Source of the DNA: Cohnella nanjingensis
GTDB taxonomy: Bacteria; Bacillota; Bacilli; Paenibacillales; Paenibacillaceae
DNA length: 64,000 nucleotides
Assembly (NCBI RefSeq): GCF_014212125.1
Contig: NZ_JACJVP010000004.1
Location: 62,001 to 126,000, forward strand
Reading direction: 5' to 3'
The notes beneath the pieces were generated by a model. The model did not search any database. It was given only the letters and a program-made list of their open reading frames with translations, and was not told the origin of the DNA. Positions 62,005-64,000 of the stretch are shown piece by piece (the first letter of the stretch is position 1; each line of letters begins with the position of its first letter). Position numbers and translations under genes: made by a program.

Positions 62005-63684
62005 TTAACGAAGCGTCAAATGTTCGGCGACCGGTCCCAGGACGATGGCCGGCAGGAACGTGAGCGCTCCGATGATCAGTACGGTACCGATCAGAATCCC
62101 CCAGAACAAGACATTGTCCGTTCGGAACGTGCCCACCGTCTCCGGCACCCAGGACTTGCGCACCAACGAGCCGGCGACCGCGAGCATGGCGATCATCGAG
62201 ATATAGCGTCCGAGCAGCATGACGATGCCGGTGGAGATATTCCAGAACGGCGTGTTGTCCGCCAGCCCTTCGAACCCGGAACCGTTGTTGGCGGCGGAGG
62301 ACGTCATCTCGTACAACGCTTGCGAGATGCCGTGGAAGCCGGGATTCGTCACGCCCGCCCGGCCGGCGTCCGTCATCAGGGCGATCGCCGTCGGGACGAG
62401 GATGATGAACGGGTGCGCGAGGATCGCGACGGCGATCAGCTTCATCTCCCGCGGCTCGATCTTGCGGCCGAGGAATTCCGGCGTCCGGCCGACCATGAGC
62501 CCGGCCAGGAACACCGCCAGGATCGCGTACATCAGCATGTTCACGAGTCCGACGCCCTTGCCCCCGAACACGCAGTTCAGCATCATCTCCGCGAGCGGCG
62601 CGAGGCCGCCGAGCGGGGTCAGCGTATCGTGCATATTGTTGACCGAGCCGGTCGTCGCCGCCGTCGTTACCGTCGTGAACAGCGCGGACTGGGCGATGCC
62701 GAAGCGGACTTCCTTGCCCTCCATGCTGCCTTGGGACGCATCCATGCCGAGCGCGTTCAAGGCGGGATTGCCGCGCAGCTCGGACGTGTACGTGAGCGTC
62801 AGGAACGCGAGAAACAACGTCATCATCGCGCCGAAGACGACCCAGCCTTGCTTCTTGTTGTTGGCGAACTTCCCGTATACATACGGGAGGGAGGCCGGCA
62901 GCGCCCACATCGACAGCATCTCGATCACGTTCGTGAGCGGATTCGGGTTCTCGAACGGGTGCGCCGAGTTGACCCCGAAGAAGCCGCCGCCGTTCGTGCC
63001 CAGATGCTTGATCGATTCGAGCGCCGCGACCGGTCCGATCGCGATGTGCTGCGCCGCGCCTTCGAGCGTCGTGACCGTCAAAGTCGGATCGAGCGTCAGC
63101 GGGACGTTCAGCGCCACCAAGATGAGCGTAATCACCGTCGCGAACGGAAGGAAGATCCGCGTGTGCGCTTTGACGAAGTCTTCGAAGAAGTTGCCGATGG
63201 TCCGGCCCCGGCTGGTCAAGCCGCGGACGAAGGCGATCGCGACCGAGAAGCCGGTCGCCGCCGAAGTGAACATCATCATGATGATGACGGCCATCTGCGA
63301 GAAGTAGGAGAGTCCCGTCTCGCCGCTGTAATGCTGCAGGTTCGTGTTGGTGATGAAGCTGATGACCGTGTTGAAGGTCAGCGTCTGCTCCATGCCGCCG
63401 ATCTTGTTCGGATTCAGCGGCAGCAGAGATTGCAGGCGCAGAATCAGATAACTCAACGCGACCAGGACGATATTCGTCAGCAGAAAACTGAGCGCGTAAC
63501 GTTTCCACGTCATGCCGTCCCGCCGCTTCAGCCCGATCAGCCGATAGATCCCCCGTTCGACCGGGCCGAATACCCGGTCCATTCGGTTCGGCTCATTCGA
63601 GAATACATGATAGACATACGTTCCGAGCGGCTTGACCAGCAGGACAAGCACCGCCAGAACAAGGACGAGCTGCAAGATTCCCAT
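62005..63684 (-). CDS. kdpA: Potassium-transporting ATPase subunit A
   Basis: 559-aa channel-like K+ subunit with four M1-P-M2 repeats. Selectivity-filter segments include TNTNLQHYSGE, GTNGGGFFGVNSAHPFENP, TTTAATTGSVNNMHD and SSAANNGSGFEGL. Ends EHLTLR. Follows kdpF by 45 bp. Confidence 0.98.
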   Translation of the reverse strand: MGILQLVLVLAVLVLLVKPLGTYVYHVFSNEPNRMDRVFGPVERGIYRLIGLKRRDGMTWKRYALSFLLTNIVLVALSYLILRLQSLLPLNPNKIGGMEQTLTFNTVISFITNTNLQHYSGETGLSYFSQMAVIIMMMFTSAATGFSVAIAFVRGLTSRGRTIGNFFEDFVKAHTRIFLPFATVITLILVALNVPLTLDPTLTVTTLEGAAQHIAIGPVAALESIKHLGTNGGGFFGVNSAHPFENPNPLTNVIEMLSMWALPASLPYVYGKFANNKKQGWVVFGAMMTLFLAFLTLTYTSELRGNPALNALGMDASQGSMEGKEVRFGIAQSALFTTVTTAATTGSVNNMHDTLTPLGGLAPLAEMMLNCVFGGKGVGLVNMLMYAILAVFLAGLMVGRTPEFLGRKIEPREMKLIAVAILAHPFIILVPTAIALMTDAGRAGVTNPGFHGISQALYEMTSSAANNGSGFEGLADNTPFWNISTGIVMLLGRYISMIAMLAVAGSLVRKSWVPETVGTFRTDNVLFWGILIGTVLIIGALTFLPAIVLGPVAEHLTLR

Positions 63685-63729
63685 CCGACCGTTTCCTCCT
63701 CCATAAACCTTGTGCGCATCGAACGCCGG

Positions 63730-63807
63730 CTAGAATTTCTCCGGATGAATAAGGGCATAGATCAAATACGCGAAAACCAGCGCGGCAAAGATCAGAACGA
63801 CCGTCAT
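63730..63807 (-). CDS. kdpF: KdpF small subunit
   Basis: 25-aa hydrophobic peptide MTVVLIFAALVFAYLIYALI followed by HPEKF, the classic KdpF form (one helix, ending Y-x-x-x-A-L-I-x-x-E-x-F). Stabilises KdpABC in the membrane. ATG overlaps the preceding TGA (ATGA). Confidence 0.9.
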   Translation of the reverse strand: MTVVLIFAALVFAYLIYALIHPEKF

Positions 63808-63914
63808 GGGCGATCGCCCTCCGATCCGTCGACGACGCGGTCGCACCAGATCATGAATCCGTAGAACGCCGCGAAGATTCCGGCCAGCAGCAGTACCATA
63901 TACACGTCCGACAT
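63804..63914 (-). CDS. 36-aa membrane peptide upstream of kdpF
   Basis: MSDVYMVLLLAGIFAAFYGF, then MIWCDRVVDGSEGDRP. One membrane helix followed by a W-C-D-R motif and an acidic tail. AAGGAGGATCGAC precedes ATG; the stop overlaps kdpF. Its place at the head of the structural kdp genes and tight coupling suggest a Kdp accessory peptide; no function is established that I know. Confidence 0.75.
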   Translation of the reverse strand: MSDVYMVLLLAGIFAAFYGFMIWCDRVVDGSEGDRP

Positions 63915-63936
63915 GTCGATCCTCCTTCCGTCCTGC

Positions 63937-64000
63937 TTAGATCAAATCCTGAATGAGAAAAGCGACGTCGCCGCTATTGGAGTGAATCACGTGGTTCGCG
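63937..64000 (-). CDS. C-terminal end of an upstream gene (possibly Cof-type HAD hydrolase), partial
   Basis: The minus strand is open from the window edge to a TAA, giving ANHVIHSNSGDVAFLIQDLI as the C-terminus. This resembles the end of Cof-type HAD phosphatases (A-x-H-V-x-x-S-N-x-x-D-x-V-A-x-x-I-x-x-L). It lies only 22 bp before the first kdp peptide gene, so the kdp genes may share its transcript. Only 20 codons are visible; identification is weak. Confidence 0.45.
   Translation of the reverse strand, partial: ANHVIHSNSGDVAFLIQDLI

Noticed and set aside
61939-63864. Long plus-strand frame opposite kdpA and kdpB
   Set aside because: Shadow frame in a GC-rich region; kdpA is unambiguous on the minus strand.
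63915-64000. c-di-AMP (ydaO-type) riboswitch in front of kdp
   Set aside because: Only 22 bp separate the first kdp peptide gene from an upstream coding end; no room for the aptamer within the window.

Overview
The window is a dense, GC-rich chromosomal segment of an endospore-forming low-GC-lineage bacterium (Bacillota), most likely a member of the Paenibacillaceae (Cohnella/Paenibacillus-like; inferred from gene content, not from a database match). The evidence is a Spo0E-like regulator, CotF-type spore coat proteins, a T-box leader on pheST, an RuMP (hxl) pair, Roc-type arginine catabolism, a PerR regulator and the conserved Bacillales order pheS-pheT-zapA-...-mutS2-yshE. No prophage, transposase, rRNA, tRNA or CRISPR array was seen.

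Layout. 1-9.7 kb, mostly minus strand: pseudouridine synthase, cobalamin adenosyltransferase and CobU-like genes, Spo0E-like, AlaR/AlaT-like pair, two spore coat genes, cysK, a zinc-ribbon protein, a 27-aa membrane peptide, a DUF350 protein and mutS2. 9.8-18.5 kb: a holin-like membrane protein, a lipoprotein with a CuA copper motif, a tandem palindrome array, an extraordinarily long ZapA-domain coiled-coil protein, pheT, pheS and their T-box leader. 18.5-25.9 kb: a tightly overlapping thiamin operon, thiC-thiF-thiE/thiS(fused)-thiG-thiO-thiD, behind a TPP riboswitch. 25.9-31.2 kb: copper-linked ycnI and ycnJ-like genes flanking a padR-DUF2269 pair and a NarL-type two-component system. 31.2-35.7 kb: repeat-rich spacer, then a gamma-glutamylcyclotransferase-like gene with pxpA and a pxpB-pxpC fusion (5-oxoproline to glutamate). 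35.7-39.7 kb: a small hypothetical, an HMGL-like aldolase, a stand-alone LytTR regulator, an SsuE-like flavin reductase and a FadR-type regulator. 40-44.8 kb: rocA divergent from putB-rocF-rocD (arginine/proline to glutamate). 45-50.4 kb: hxlR / hxlA-hxlB (formaldehyde fixation), an SDR, an MFS-lipoprotein pair and a nitroreductase. 50.6-54.2 kb: peroxiredoxin, thioredoxin reductase, a second palindrome array, an atypical response regulator and perR. 54.4-64 kb: a molybdopterin oxidoreductase and a kdp operon (small peptide-kdpF-kdpA-kdpB-kdpC) ending in a kinase-less tandem KdpD sensor.

How it works together. Several modules converge on glutamate: pxp (from 5-oxoproline), roc/put (from arginine and proline) and the AlaT-like transaminase. 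PerR probably controls itself and trxB through a shared 17-bp operator. The most unusual material is non-coding: (i) four intergenic tandem arrays whose units are 51-52 bp long, close to five DNA helical turns, each unit centred on a palindrome, with compensatory changes in the arms; and (ii) a dispersed ~100-bp element present three times in one orientation, foldable into two hairpins with compensatory or wobble changes. Unusual proteins are the ~940-aa ZapA-domain protein, the ThiE-ThiS fusion, the PxpB-PxpC fusion with an 11-residue repeat linker, and the tandem KdpD sensor.
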